From: Bacteroidales bacterium
Lineage (GTDB): Bacteria; Bacteroidota; Bacteroidia; Bacteroidales; P3
Length of the DNA stretch: 49,437 nucleotides
NCBI GenBank assembly: GCA_017443265.1
Contig: JAFSOU010000130.1
Coordinates: forward strand, 1-49,437
Direction of reading: 5' to 3'
Below, piece by piece: positions 19,864 through 28,495 of this stretch (position 1 is the first letter of the stretch; each line of letters opens with the position of its first letter). Under the pieces are notes generated by a model. That model saw nothing but the letters and a program-made list of their open reading frames with translations. It had not been told where the DNA came from and searched no databases. The translations under genes were made by a program, and so were the position numbers.

Positions 19864-20483
19864 CTCTCTAATTTTAAAATTGAACCTTTAGCTCCGGGTA
19901 CGGATCCTTTTACTATCAATAAATTCTTTTCGGGGAAAATCTTCACTATCTGAAGGTTTTGCACCTTGACGCGTTTGTTACCGGTTTGTCCGGCCATGCG
20001 CAGTCCTTTGAACAGACGTGAGGGGTACGACGATGCTCCCACCGAACCAGGGGCTCTCAGACGGTCGTGCTGGCCGTGGGTCTTGTCGCCTACGCCGCTG
20101 AATCCGTGACGTTTCACAACGCCCTGGAAACCTTTACCTTTGGATGTTCCCACTACATCGACATATTCGCCTTCGGTAAACACTGTTACGTCGAGCACTT
20201 CGCCGAATTTCTTTTTGTGTCCCTCTTCGAAGCGGGTGAATTCGGCCAAATAACGTTTGGGAGTGGTGCTTGCCTTGGCAAAGTGACCTCTCATGGGTTT
20301 TGTTGTGTGGCTTTCTTTCTTTTCGCCGAAAGCCAGCTGGATGGCCTCGTAGCCGTCCTTTTCAATTGTCTTTACTTGTGTAACAACACAAGGACCGGCT
20401 TCTATCACTGTGCACGGAAGTTGTTTTCCGGAGGCATCGAACAAGCTGGTCATTCCAATTTTCTTTCCTAATAATCCTGACAT
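19854..20483 (-). CDS. rplC: Ribosomal protein L3
   Basis: 209 residues; early 50S assembly protein reaching the peptidyl-transferase centre. [20 protein letters not shown] and the loop [20 protein letters not shown] are diagnostic, the latter containing the usual Gln. Separated from rpsJ by 87 nt with a stem-loop, and overlaps rplD by 10 nt. Confidence 0.98.
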   Translation of the reverse strand: MSGLLGKKIGMTSLFDASGKQLPCTVIEAGPCVVTQVKTIEKDGYEAIQLAFGEKKESHTTKPMRGHFAKASTTPKRYLAEFTRFEEGHKKKFGEVLDVTVFTEGEYVDVVGTSKGKGFQGVVKRHGFSGVGDKTHGQHDRLRAPGSVGASSYPSRLFKGLRMAGQTGNKRVKVQNLQIVKIFPEKNLLIVKGSVPGAKGSILKLERWS

Positions 20484-20515
20484 TTCTTGTTACTTTTTAC
20501 TTTGTTTTTTTCCTT

Positions 20516-20544
20516 GTCAGCTTGCTTGTCGAGCATTGGCTGAC
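20516..20544 (-). promoter_or_regulatory. Stem-loop in the rpsJ-rplC spacer
   Basis: GTCAGC (20516-20521) pairs with GCTGAC (20539-20544), and inside it GCTT can pair with GAGC around GTC. It lies in an 87-nt intercistronic spacer, unusually long for this cluster, and has no following T run, so it is not a terminator. A processing or translational control site is possible but untested. Confidence 0.4.
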
Positions 20545-20570
20545 GTTCTTTACTTTCTTTTGCCGTAATC

Positions 20571-20876
20571 TCAGACTTTGATTTCAACTTCCACGCCGCT
20601 GGGGAGCTCGAGTTTCATCAGTGCGTCGATGGTTTTGGACGATGAGCTGTAGATGTCCATCAGTCGTTTGTACGAGCTGAGCTCGAACTGTTCTCTCGAC
20701 TTTTTGTTGACGAAAGTCGAACGGTTAACGGTGAAAATCTTTTTGTTGGTTGGCAGTGGTATAGGACCATTGACAACAGCGCCCGTCATTCTTACGGTCT
20801 TTACGATCTTCTCGGTCGATTTGTCAACCAAGTTGTGGTCGTACGATTTCAATTTGATTCTGATTCTTTGATTCAC
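20571..20876 (-). CDS. rpsJ: Ribosomal protein S10
   Basis: 101 residues. [20 protein letters not shown] and [20 protein letters not shown] are diagnostic. Also the NusE subunit of transcription antitermination complexes. Follows fusA by 28 nt, so str and S10 operons are fused here; tuf is absent between them. Confidence 0.98.
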   Translation of the reverse strand: MNQRIRIKLKSYDHNLVDKSTEKIVKTVRMTGAVVNGPIPLPTNKKIFTVNRSTFVNKKSREQFELSSYKRLMDIYSSSSKTIDALMKLELPSGVEVEIKV

Positions 20877-20904
20877 GTTGTTTTGATTTATAAATCGTTA
20901 TTAC

Positions 20905-22983
20905 TTATTTTTTCAATATTGATTCTGTCAATTCCTTAGGCAACTCGGCGTAGTGCGAGAACTCCATTGTGGAGTTGGCCCTGCCGGATGTGAGGGTGCG
21001 CAACGTGGTTACGTATCCGAACATCTGCGACAGGGGCACGTAGGCGTGCACTGCCTGTGCTCCGACTTTGGCTATCACGTTTTCGAGCACTCCGCGGCGG
21101 CGGTTGAGGTCGCCGGTTACGTCGCCGAGATAAGCATCAGGGGTTATCACCTCGAGTTTCATGATGGGTTCCAGCAGTATGGGAGCTGCCTTGCGGCAGG
21201 CTTCCTTGAAACCTATCTGTGCGCACAGCTCGAACGACAGGGCATCGGAGTCCACAGGGTGGAACGAGCCGTCGATTACGCGGACTTTGAGGCTTTCCAT
21301 CGGGAAACCGCCTAGCACGCCGTTCTGCATTGCCGTGCGGAAACCTTTCTCGATGGCGGGCATAAATTCCTTGGGGATGTTGCCGCCGCGCACGTCGTTG
21401 ATGAACTGCAGTCCTTTCACTTCGTCGTCGGCTGGCGAGATTTCGAAAATAATGTCGGCGAATTTGCCCTTGCCGCCGGTCTGTTTCTTATATACTTCGC
21501 GGTGCTGGTATGTTTGTGTGATAGCTTCTTTGTAGGCCACTTGCGGTGCGCCTTGGTTCACCTCCACGCCGAATTCGCGTTTCATACGGTCGAGGATGAT
21601 GTCGAGGTGAAGCTCGCCCATTCCGCGGAGGATGGTCTGTCCCGAAGTCTCGTCGCTTTCAACAACAAGTGTCGGGTCTTCCTCTACGAGTTTTGCGAGG
21701 GCGTTGTTCATCTTGTCGATGTCGGCCTGAGTCTTGGGTTCGATGGCGATACCAATAACGGGTTCGGGGAATTTCATCGACTCGAGGAGTATGGGGTGTT
21801 TCTCATCGCAAAGAGTGTTGCCTGTCTTTATCTCCTTGAAACCCACGGCAGCTCCTATGTCGCCAGCCTCGATACGGTCGAGGGGGTTCTGTTTGTTGGC
21901 GTGCATCTGCATAATGCGCGAGATGCGTTCCTTTTTGCCGGTGGAGGCATTATAAACGTAAGAACCCGACTCGAGGGAACCGGAATATACTCGGAAGAAG
22001 CATATACGTCCCACAAACGGGTCGGTGGCTATTTTGAAGGCGAGTGCCGAGAAGGGTGCGTTGGCATCTATCTGGCGTGTCTCTTCTTTGTCGGTCTTGG
22101 GGTTGATACCGTCTATCTCGTTTACGTCGAGTGGGCTGGGCAGGTAGGCGGCCACTGCATCGAGCAGCGACTGTATGCCTTTGTTTTTGAACGATGCGCC
22201 ACACAGCACAGGGGTTATCTTGCGCGAGAGTGTGGCTTTGCGTATTTCGGCTCGTATCTCGTCCTCGGTGATGGAGTCGGGGTCGTCGAAGAATTTTGCC
22301 AGAAGTTCTTCGTTTTCTTCGGCCACGCCTTCGATAAGTTTCTGGCGGTATTCGGCGACGGTGTCCTTTAGGTCTTCGGGCATTTCCACTTCGAAGAACT
22401 TGGAGCCGTTGGAGGCTTCGTCCCAGATGAGGGCTTTGTTGGAAATGAGGTCCACCACTCCTTTGAAGAGGTCTTCCTGTCCGATGGGTATTTCCAGCGG
22501 TATGGGTGTGGTTCCGAGTTTTTCCTGTATCTGGTTCACCACCGAGAAGAAGTCGGCGCCGGCGCGGTCCATCTTGTTGACGAAGGCTATGCGCGGCACG
22601 TTGTATTTGTCGGCTTGGCGCCAGACGGTTTCGGACTGCGGTTCCACGCCGCCCACAGCGCAGAAGATGGCTAGGGCGCCGTCGAGCACGCGCAGCGAGC
22701 GCTCCACCTCAACGGTGAAATCGACGTGGCCCGGAGTGTCGATGATGTTGAACTTGTATTCGTCGCCTTTGTAGTGCCAGAACACAGTGGTGGCCGCCGA
22801 GGTGATGGTTATGCCGCGTTCCTGCTCCTGTGCCATCCAGTCCATGGTGGCGGAGCCGTCGTGGGTTTCGCCGATCTTGTAGTTTTTGCCTGTGTAATAC
22901 AAGATGCGCTCGGTAGTGGTTGTTTTACCGGCGTCGATATGGGCCATGATGCCAATGTTTCTTGTATATTTAAGGTCGGCCAT
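20905..22983 (-). CDS. fusA: Elongation factor G
   Basis: 692 residues, GTPase driving ribosomal translocation. GTP-binding motifs: AHIDAGKT (14-21), DTPGHVDF (82-89) and NKMD (136-139); domains II-V follow with [20 protein letters not shown] in domain III and the domain IV loop. Sits between rpsG (42 nt) and rpsJ (28 nt). The effector loop [11 protein letters not shown] is intact. I see nothing to suggest the non-canonical paralogue EF-G2; the location in the str cluster argues for the housekeeping copy. Confidence 0.98.
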   Translation of the reverse strand: MADLKYTRNIGIMAHIDAGKTTTTERILYYTGKNYKIGETHDGSATMDWMAQEQERGITITSAATTVFWHYKGDEYKFNIIDTPGHVDFTVEVERSLRVLDGALAIFCAVGGVEPQSETVWRQADKYNVPRIAFVNKMDRAGADFFSVVNQIQEKLGTTPIPLEIPIGQEDLFKGVVDLISNKALIWDEASNGSKFFEVEMPEDLKDTVAEYRQKLIEGVAEENEELLAKFFDDPDSITEDEIRAEIRKATLSRKITPVLCGASFKNKGIQSLLDAVAAYLPSPLDVNEIDGINPKTDKEETRQIDANAPFSALAFKIATDPFVGRICFFRVYSGSLESGSYVYNASTGKKERISRIMQMHANKQNPLDRIEAGDIGAAVGFKEIKTGNTLCDEKHPILLESMKFPEPVIGIAIEPKTQADIDKMNNALAKLVEEDPTLVVESDETSGQTILRGMGELHLDIILDRMKREFGVEVNQGAPQVAYKEAITQTYQHREVYKKQTGGKGKFADIIFEISPADDEVKGLQFINDVRGGNIPKEFMPAIEKGFRTAMQNGVLGGFPMESLKVRVIDGSFHPVDSDALSFELCAQIGFKEACRKAAPILLEPIMKLEVITPDAYLGDVTGDLNRRRGVLENVIAKVGAQAVHAYVPLSQMFGYVTTLRTLTSGRANSTMEFSHYAELPKELTESILKK

Positions 22984-23025
22984 TGCTGTGTTCTGTTTCT
23001 ACTTATTATATATAATGTATTCGAT

Positions 23026-23493
23026 TTAGAATCTGAAGTGCGAGAAAGCCTTGTTGGCGTCGGCCATACGGTGGATTTCCTCTTTACGTTTGAAAGCGGA
23101 GCCTTCTTCCTTGTAGGCGGCGAGTATCTCGCCCGAAAGTTTCAGGGCCATGGTTTTCTCACTTCTCTTGCGTGCGAAACCGATGAGGTTTTTCATACCG
23201 ATGGACTGTTTACGTTCGGGGCGGATTTCCGAAGGGATCTGGAAGGTGGCACCACCGATACGGCGGCTGCGAACCTCAACCGAAGGGGTTACGTTGGTGA
23301 GGGCTTTCTTCCAAACTTCGAGGCCGTCTTCCTGAGTGCGGTCGGCCACCACGTCGATAGCTTCGTAGAATATCTTGTAGGCGATGGTCTTTTTACCGCC
23401 CATCATCAGGTTGTTGACGAATTTGGTAACCAGTGTGTCGTTATATTTGGGGTCTGGTAAAATTATTCTTTTCTTGGGTCTTGCTTTTCTCAT
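23026..23493 (-). CDS. rpsG: Ribosomal protein S7
   Basis: 155 residues, nucleates assembly of the 30S head. [20 protein letters not shown] and the C-terminal [15 protein letters not shown] are typical. Between rpsL (32 nt) and fusA (42 nt). Confidence 0.98.
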   Translation of the reverse strand: MRKARPKKRIILPDPKYNDTLVTKFVNNLMMGGKKTIAYKIFYEAIDVVADRTQEDGLEVWKKALTNVTPSVEVRSRRIGGATFQIPSEIRPERKQSIGMKNLIGFARKRSEKTMALKLSGEILAAYKEEGSAFKRKEEIHRMADANKAFSHFRF

Positions 23494-23525
23494 CTCTATA
23501 TAAAAGCTAATGGGTTATCTACTTG

Positions 23526-23909
23526 TTATTTGGCTGCTTGTTTGGGACGTTTGGCACCGTATTTGGAACGGCGTTGTCTTCTTCCGTCAACTCCGGAGGT
23601 GTCCAGTGCTCCGCGAATGATGTGATATCTTACACCGGGGAGGTCTTTCACACGACCGCCGCGTATCATTACTATGGAGTGTTCCTGCAGGTTGTGGCCT
23701 TCGCCGGGTATGTAGGCGTTCACCTCTTTCTGGTTGGTGAGACGTACCCTTGCTACCTTACGCATTGCCGAGTTAGGTTTTTTAGGGGTTGTGGTGTACA
23801 CACGGGTGCACACGCCTCTGCGTTGAGGACACGAATCCAGTGCGGGAGATTTGCTCTTGTATTCCATCTCCTGACGTCCTTTGCGAACTAATTGTTGAAT
23901 TGTTGGCAT
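23526..23909 (-). CDS. rpsL: Ribosomal protein S12
   Basis: 127 residues, decoding-centre protein. The loop [19 protein letters not shown] keeps the Lys residues (43/44) and the second loop [13 protein letters not shown] keeps its Lys, so the allele looks streptomycin-sensitive. First gene of the ribosomal supercluster, with a promoter 60 nt upstream. Confidence 0.98.
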   Translation of the reverse strand: MPTIQQLVRKGRQEMEYKSKSPALDSCPQRRGVCTRVYTTTPKKPNSAMRKVARVRLTNQKEVNAYIPGEGHNLQEHSIVMIRGGRVKDLPGVRYHIIRGALDTSGVDGRRQRRSKYGAKRPKQAAK

Positions 23910-23971
23910 TTCTTACTTTTTATTATATTTTTCTGTTGTTTTTTATACTTTTCTACCCATTTTTGGGACTG

Positions 23972-24003
23972 CAAAGATACGACTTTTTTCCGAACTGACC
24001 AAG
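23972..24003 (-). promoter_or_regulatory. Probable promoter of the str-S10-spc-alpha cluster
   Basis: TATCTTTG followed by CA (23972-23979) and CTTG (24000-24003) 20 nt away on the minus strand. Transcription would start near 23965, 55 nt before rpsL. It is the only good match in front of the cluster. Confidence 0.65.
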
Positions 24004-24341
24004 CTTTTCACCTTTAAAACTCTTAAAAAAACTTAAAATCTTTAGGGCGTATTGATATACAGTATGTTGCAAAATTTATTTTTTTGTAACTTATTGAAAA
24101 TAGTTTGCGGTTTTTGTTGCAAAAAGGCGGTTTTAAGAGTGGCTTTTTTTCATTTTATCAACATTTTGGTGTTTATTATGAACAAATTTGGACGTTGAAA
24201 GGCCATTTTTGCGGAAAAACGGACGTAATGGCATGGATGACAGGTAATTGTCTTTATTCTCCAGAACAAAATAAAGAAAACTATTTTCCTCTGTTTTGCC
24301 AGCCCCTACCTTCGAAAATTTTTGAAAAGGCACAAAAAAAA

Positions 24342-24395
24342 ATCTCCGATTCTTGGCAGAAAAATCTCCGATTCTCGATAGAAAAATCTCCGATT
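24342..24395. repeat. 22-bp periodic repeats, left set (3 units)
   Basis: ATCTCCGATT starts at 24342, 24364 and 24386, exactly 22 bp apart, with A-rich linkers. The same units, in the same orientation, occur five times at 25733-25830 on the other side of the ATPase gene. Confidence 0.9.
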
Positions 24396-24506
24396 TTACT
24401 TTGTTTTTACATAGTTTTCAGATAAAAACAAAATGCTAACATTTAAAACAAGTCACAAAACTCTCCACGGCTGGAAGGCCTGTGTGGTGCTGTTTTGTTT
24501 TCACCG

Positions 24507-25697
24507 TTATCCAAGCAGGTTTTCCAGATTTCCGCCAAAGAATTCCTCCAAAGGCATTGCATTGCCGCCAACGACCATCGAAAACTTCGGGTGAAACTTT
24601 TCGCGGAACACAGACAAACCGCTGTTGGTCTGTCGCCGGCCGCTTTTAACTTCTATGGCCACAACACTTTCGCCACGGGTTATAACAAAATCCACTTCCT
24701 CGTTGTTTTCGCGCCAATAATATAGTTGGTACTCCAGTTCATCGGCTTTGTCGAGGAGGTAGCACCCCACAGCCGACTCCACCCAGCGCCCCCACAATTG
24801 CGGGTTGGTGTAGGCTTTTTCGAAATTCATGCCATTGGTCATAACTGTGAGCAGAGCATTGTTGAACACTTGCAGTTTGGGTATGGAACGATATTTGCGC
24901 GATTTGTCGATGCTATATTTCTGCAATCCCGTAAGAAGTTTGCTTTCGCCCAACACTTCCATATAATTTACCAAAGTTGTTGCATTGCCGGCTTCCTGAA
25001 GTGTGCCGAGCATCTTGTTGAACGACAACAGCTCGCCGGAATATCCGCAACCTAGACGGAAAAGCTGATGCATCAGCGCAGGCTTATATATATAGGTAGT
25101 TTGAAGCACGTCCTTTTCAATGGCAGGGGCAACGATAGAGTCTTTCATATACCGCCGCCATCGGGTTTCGTTGGGAATATAAACAGCACTACCCGGATAC
25201 CCCCCATAATAGACGTATTGGTTGATGTCCCAGCCGAACTCTTCGTGCATTTCCTGATATGTCCAATGTCCCATGGGAAACAACTCGAAACGTCCGGCAA
25301 GAGATTCGGTGAGACCATTTTTTAGCAGCAGGCGCGAGGATCCTAACAGAATCACCTTGATGTTGACATCGGCGAAGGTGTCGGCATCCCATTCTCGTTT
25401 CACTTGTTCGCTCCAATTATTGATTTTGTGAATTTCGTCAATGACAAGTAAAAATTCGGTGCTGCCCGAATAGTTTATTCTTGCACGGGCCTCATCCCAT
25501 CGTGCGGCAATCCATTCTTTGTCGTCGGCATCAACTGCATCGGCATTGAAATACAACGACGGCACAGACGCCGATGCAAGAAGTTGTTTTACAAGGGTGG
25601 TCTTACCCACCTGACGTGGACCAGCCACCACATGTATCGTTTTGCGAGGTTCTATCAATCTGGAAGCCAGCTCTTTCAGTTGAACACGTTCTATCAT
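24507..25697 (-). CDS. AAA_14 / DUF4143 family ATPase
   Basis: The start at 25697 (MIERVQLKELASRLIEPRKT) is preferred over 25721 because the promoter -7 box covers that upstream Met. 396 residues. Walker A GPRQVGKTT near residue 30, Walker B LLVIDEIH, sensor-like LLGSSRLLL, then the DUF4143 region. The C-terminus has EEVDFVITR followed by AIEVKSG, the D...E-x-K pattern of a PD-(D/E)XK-like fold. The family is abundant in Bacteroidales; its cellular role is not established and it may be linked to mobile or defence functions. It is the only gene between two sets of 22-bp direct repeats, which makes a mobile cassette conceivable. Confidence 0.85.
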   Translation of the reverse strand: MIERVQLKELASRLIEPRKTIHVVAGPRQVGKTTLVKQLLASASVPSLYFNADAVDADDKEWIAARWDEARARINYSGSTEFLLVIDEIHKINNWSEQVKREWDADTFADVNIKVILLGSSRLLLKNGLTESLAGRFELFPMGHWTYQEMHEEFGWDINQYVYYGGYPGSAVYIPNETRWRRYMKDSIVAPAIEKDVLQTTYIYKPALMHQLFRLGCGYSGELLSFNKMLGTLQEAGNATTLVNYMEVLGESKLLTGLQKYSIDKSRKYRSIPKLQVFNNALLTVMTNGMNFEKAYTNPQLWGRWVESAVGCYLLDKADELEYQLYYWRENNEEVDFVITRGESVVAIEVKSGRRQTNSGLSVFREKFHPKFSMVVGGNAMPLEEFFGGNLENLLG

Positions 25698-25718
25698 ATT
25701 AGCATTTGAATTATTTTG

Positions 25719-25750
25719 CAAAGATACAAAAAATCTCCGATTCTTCCAAA
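25719..25750 (-). promoter_or_regulatory. Promoter of the ATPase gene, -33 box inside a repeat unit
   Basis: TATCTTTG (25719-25726) and TTTG (25747-25750) are separated by 20 nt, a full consensus match. The TTTG belongs to the TTTGGAAG part of the 22-bp repeat unit. Transcription would begin near 25712, giving a 15-nt leader to the ATG at 25697. Confidence 0.65.
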
Positions 25751-25842
25751 AAAAATCTCCGATTCTTCCAAAAAAAATCTCCGATTCTTGACAGAAAAAT
25801 CTCCGATTCTTCCAAAAAAAATTTCCGATTTCACTATGTTTT
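25733..25842. repeat. 22-bp periodic repeats, right set (5 units)
   Basis: ATCTCCGATT (last copy ATTTCCGATT) starts at 25733, 25755, 25777, 25799 and 25821. Linkers are TTCCAAAAAAA or GACAGAAAA variants. No spacer diversity of CRISPR size. Sequence after the last unit (to about 25895) is roughly 75 percent similar by eye to that after the left set. Confidence 0.9.
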
Positions 25843-26136
25843 TACCTGATTTTCAAAAAGAAACAAAAAGGCTCTCTTTTAGAACAAATCGACGTAATGG
25901 ACAATTCTTTTTCACCAACCGCAAGAATAAATTTCTTAATATTTGGATTCTCAACGTGCGATTTGTGGGGTACTTGTGGGGTACTTGTCCTGTGCTTGTG
26001 GGGGTGCTTGTGGCTAGGTTGGGCCGGGTTGGGTTGGGCTTGTCCTGTGTTTGCCGGTCATACTGTCTTCGTTTTCGTTTGGCAAAGATACGATTTTTTC
26101 TGGAAAACGGACGACTGTCTTCATACACGAGAATCC
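25843..26136. other. Intergenic with GT-rich tract and G-quadruplex motif
   Basis: No gene. From about 25965 to 26060 the plus strand is almost all G and T: a duplicated TTGTGGGGTAC, then GGG runs at 26021, 26026, 26031 and 26036 separated by two bases, a canonical four-run G-quadruplex motif. A lone TATCTTTG box lies at 26083-26090 on the minus strand with no matching -33 box. Confidence 0.75.
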
Positions 26137-26170
26137 AAAAAAGGCTGCCTGATTGTATCGGGCAGCCTTT
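26137..26170 (-). terminator. Terminator of rpsT
   Basis: AAAGGCTGCC pairs with GGCAGCCTTT around a 10-nt loop; on the minus strand it ends in six T. It lies 25 bp past the rpsT stop codon. Confidence 0.85.
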
Positions 26171-26194
26171 ATATCTACGTTGCTGTGTAACGGA

Positions 26195-26446
26195 TTACAT
26201 AGCGTTCACTTTTTTGTTGAGTTTGGATTTGAGGTTGGCGGCTTTGTTTTTGTGAATAACGGAACGTTTGTCCAGTTTGTCGATGATAGAAGTCATTTTG
26301 GGCAGGCGTTCTATAGCCACGGCTTTGTCGTCCAAAGCTCTGAAATCGCGCAAGGCGTTACGCATAGTCTTAGCGTAGTACCTGTTCTCCACTCTTCTTC
26401 TCTCGGAAGAACGTATTCTCTTTTTTGATGATTTATGATTTGCCAT
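26195..26446 (-). CDS. rpsT: Ribosomal protein S20
   Basis: 83 residues starting [20 protein letters not shown]; the open frame extends further upstream into the tRNA, but S20 proteins start at MANHKS. Helical 16S rRNA binder with conserved end [17 protein letters not shown]. Co-transcribed with tRNA-Glu, whose 3' end is 21 bp upstream. Confidence 0.97.
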   Translation of the reverse strand: MANHKSSKKRIRSSERRRVENRYYAKTMRNALRDFRALDDKAVAIERLPKMTSIIDKLDKRSVIHKNKAANLKSKLNKKVNAM

Positions 26447-26467
26447 ATTCTTATTAAATATTTTTTG

Positions 26468-26541
26468 TAGCCCGTAGGGGACTCGAACCCCTGATTTCAA
26501 GAATGAAAATCTTGCGTCCTAACCAACTAGACGAACGGGCC
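26468..26541 (-). tRNA. tRNA-Glu (anticodon TTC)
   Basis: A complete cloverleaf on the minus strand: acceptor GGCCCGT with ACGGGCT (first pair G-U), discriminator A, anticodon stem CAAGA/TCTTG with loop TTTTCAT, anticodon TTC at 26505-26507, T arm AGGGGTTCGAGTCCCCT. The 3' CCA is not encoded. It lies directly upstream of rpsT. Confidence 0.97.
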
Positions 26542-26611
26542 ATTTTGCTCGCACAAAATCAGCACTTTTTTGCACCATTTTTTTGCAATTTTCGGTGCCG
26601 TTTTGCGGGTG

Positions 26612-26642
26612 CAAAATTACGAACTTTTTTTAAACTGACAAA
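26612..26642 (-). promoter_or_regulatory. Promoter of tRNA-Glu and rpsT
   Basis: TAATTTTG followed by CA (26612-26619) and TTTG (26639-26642), spacer 19 nt: a full Bacteroidota consensus. Transcription would begin near 26605. Confidence 0.75.
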
Positions 26643-26677
26643 ATTTATTTTCAATTTTGTCGCATTTTTTTTCGCCG

Positions 26678-27352
26678 TCAGTCCATATCTTGCTGAAAAC
26701 GAAAGCCTAAGCGTTTGCCCGTTACCATCGGTTTTCTGTCGAAAGCGGACTTCATTTCGGCCACAGAAACCAATTTTACCTCGTCGTAAGGCGGAGTTAG
26801 CAGGTCGAAATTGGTGGTGTAAGTGATGGCCGATTCGATGATTTTTTCCACCGACTCGGGGGTGATTTCGGCGGTGTTGAAATTGTTATACAAAACACCC
26901 AGCTCACGCTTGCCTTCGATGAAATAGTGTTTCTCGTGGTTTACGAACACACGGCCTATCATATACCCGAGGTCGGCGTCGCGGTCGTAGGTGAACGAGT
27001 CGGCAAGGAAGTTGTATATATGTATGGTGCCGCAGTACGAGCGTTTGGGGTCCTCTTTCACGTATGGGGTTTTCATCACCACATGGTCGCGCGAGAACTC
27101 GAAAACATTGGTGTGCATCATAAAAATGAGCACATCGCCGGCAAACTTCACCTCGAACTCGAACTCGCCGCGGTTTTTGAACTCGAAAGCGGTTTTGTTG
27201 CCTTCGGCCACTGCCTTCACCTTGAATGCCTCGATAAGCTCCTGAGTGTTTTTCCTGAAAAGTTCGAAAGCCTCTTTGGTGGCTTGATAAACGGATTGCT
27301 TGAGGTCCGATTTCTGGAACACCAGTTTTTTCAAATCTTCGTTTAATTCCAT
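26678..27352 (-). CDS. Conserved-looking cytosolic protein, function unknown
   Basis: 224 residues, no signal peptide or membrane segment. Mixed alpha/beta composition: an N-terminal helical part (ELNEDLKKLVFQKSDLKQSV), then beta-rich stretches with FEFKNRGEFEFEVKFAGDVL and KRSYCGTIHIYNFLADSFTY. It contains the phrase MIGRVFVNHEKHYFIEGKRE. I do not recognise a named family. It lies 33 nt after the DUF4271 gene in the same direction and is probably in its operon. Confidence 0.75.
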   Translation of the reverse strand: MELNEDLKKLVFQKSDLKQSVYQATKEAFELFRKNTQELIEAFKVKAVAEGNKTAFEFKNRGEFEFEVKFAGDVLIFMMHTNVFEFSRDHVVMKTPYVKEDPKRSYCGTIHIYNFLADSFTYDRDADLGYMIGRVFVNHEKHYFIEGKRELGVLYNNFNTAEITPESVEKIIESAITYTTNFDLLTPPYDEVKLVSVAEMKSAFDRKPMVTGKRLGFRFQQDMD

Positions 27353-27385
27353 TATATTGGTTTTTAATAATTTACATAAATGAGT

Positions 27386-28495
27386 TTACATTTGTAAAGT
27401 GATCCATTTTCCTATCACAAGAACTGGAACTAACTCTATCACAAACATATAGTAAAGCATATATATTTTCGAGAACTGCGATTCGGAGAGCATCAGCAGC
27501 GAGCCGCGCACCACACGCACCAGAAACATTACCACAATGATGACGGTAAGGACGTAGAGAAGCGCCGTGGAATCGAGGCTGGAGTAGAATGCCACCAAAA
27601 GTGCAGGTACAAGCAGTATTCCGCAAAGCAGGTTGCAGATGGACTGGTTGAGGACGTAAGCACTGGTGCTTATCTTGTAGTTGAACACACTGCCGATGAA
27701 TTTCACCAACATTATCCTTGCATAAATAAAGACAAACGTAATTCCCTCCAACAGAAGGCAATCCAATATCGGCGTACCGGTGATAGTCACCCCAAAATGA
27801 TTTATTACAAAAAATTCCGACAAGGTGAGCAACACCGAATAAAGAAAATCGACGAGGAGGTTAACGGAAGGGTTGTTCATTGTACGCTCGTTCAAGAGGC
27901 TTTTCAAACCCAGACGTCGGAAGGGGGAGAGAATAATATCGGTTTTGCTACCTTTGTAACGCGACACCACCCGTCCCAAAAGGCATGCCACAAGTACAAT
28001 GGCGAGGAAAACCCACATAGGCACGTCGGCACTGTGACGCTGGGGCGTTGCGCTACTCTTGGGTTCGTAGATATGTCCTTTGAAAAGGCTTCGGTGATAA
28101 AACACGCTGTCGTTGGCGGTGAGCAGGCTGTCGAGGTCGAAAAGCTGGATTTGCTCGTACTGCACTGTGTCGTCGATATGAAAAACGTAAGGCGGATACA
28201 ACGGCACGGCCTGCGTGTCGACGGCCATATCAGTGGCGACCGACTGCTCCGCCGCTGGCTGGGTTGGGAGCTCGGTCATTGTTTCGTGCTTTACAGGTCT
28301 CTGGCTGTCGGCAGTGGTGCGGGCTTTTTCAGCTTTGACTGTCTTGACGGTGTCGGTTTTAGCTTTCTTTACAACGGTGTCCTTGCTTGCGACGTGCAAA
28401 TCTTTTTTCACTGTGTCGGACGATGCCACCGTATTCGACTTTTTGGTGGTGTCGTCGGGCAAGTTCCTATGTATCAAAAAGATTGTGTCGCTCAT
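27386..28495 (-). CDS. DUF4271 membrane protein
   Basis: 369 residues. The first 155 are hydrophilic, Lys/Thr-rich and probably disordered (TVKKDLHVASKDTVVKKAKT). From about 157 come several membrane segments (VPMWVFLAIVLVACLLGRVV and later), with the DUF4271 pattern PFRRLGLKSLLNERTMNNPS and ILMLS-like C-terminus. Restricted to Bacteroidota as far as I know; role unknown. The ATG follows directly on the TAA of the C25 protease gene, so the two are almost certainly translated from one mRNA. Confidence 0.8.
   Translation of the reverse strand: MSDTIFLIHRNLPDDTTKKSNTVASSDTVKKDLHVASKDTVVKKAKTDTVKTVKAEKARTTADSQRPVKHETMTELPTQPAAEQSVATDMAVDTQAVPLYPPYVFHIDDTVQYEQIQLFDLDSLLTANDSVFYHRSLFKGHIYEPKSSATPQRHSADVPMWVFLAIVLVACLLGRVVSRYKGSKTDIILSPFRRLGLKSLLNERTMNNPSVNLLVDFLYSVLLTLSEFFVINHFGVTITGTPILDCLLLEGITFVFIYARIMLVKFIGSVFNYKISTSAYVLNQSICNLLCGILLVPALLVAFYSSLDSTALLYVLTVIIVVMFLVRVVRGSLLMLSESQFSKIYMLYYMFVIELVPVLVIGKWITLQM

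Larger units (their letters stand above)
23910..24506. other. Intergenic between rpsL and the ATPase gene
   Basis: No gene. It holds the rpsL promoter (23972-24003), a featureless AT-rich stretch to about 24330, and the left set of 22-bp repeats (24342-24395) with about 65 bp of trailing sequence that is also related to the copy at 25831-25895. Confidence 0.7.

Noticed and set aside
25733..25842. CRISPR-like periodic repeats
   Set aside because: The shared unit is only about 10 bp, linkers are A-rich and near-identical, there are no 30-40 bp unique spacers and no cas genes.
26083..26090. Promoter box for a gene between rpsT and the ATPase
   Set aside because: No TTTG box at the right distance and no gene starts within 380 bp downstream on that strand.
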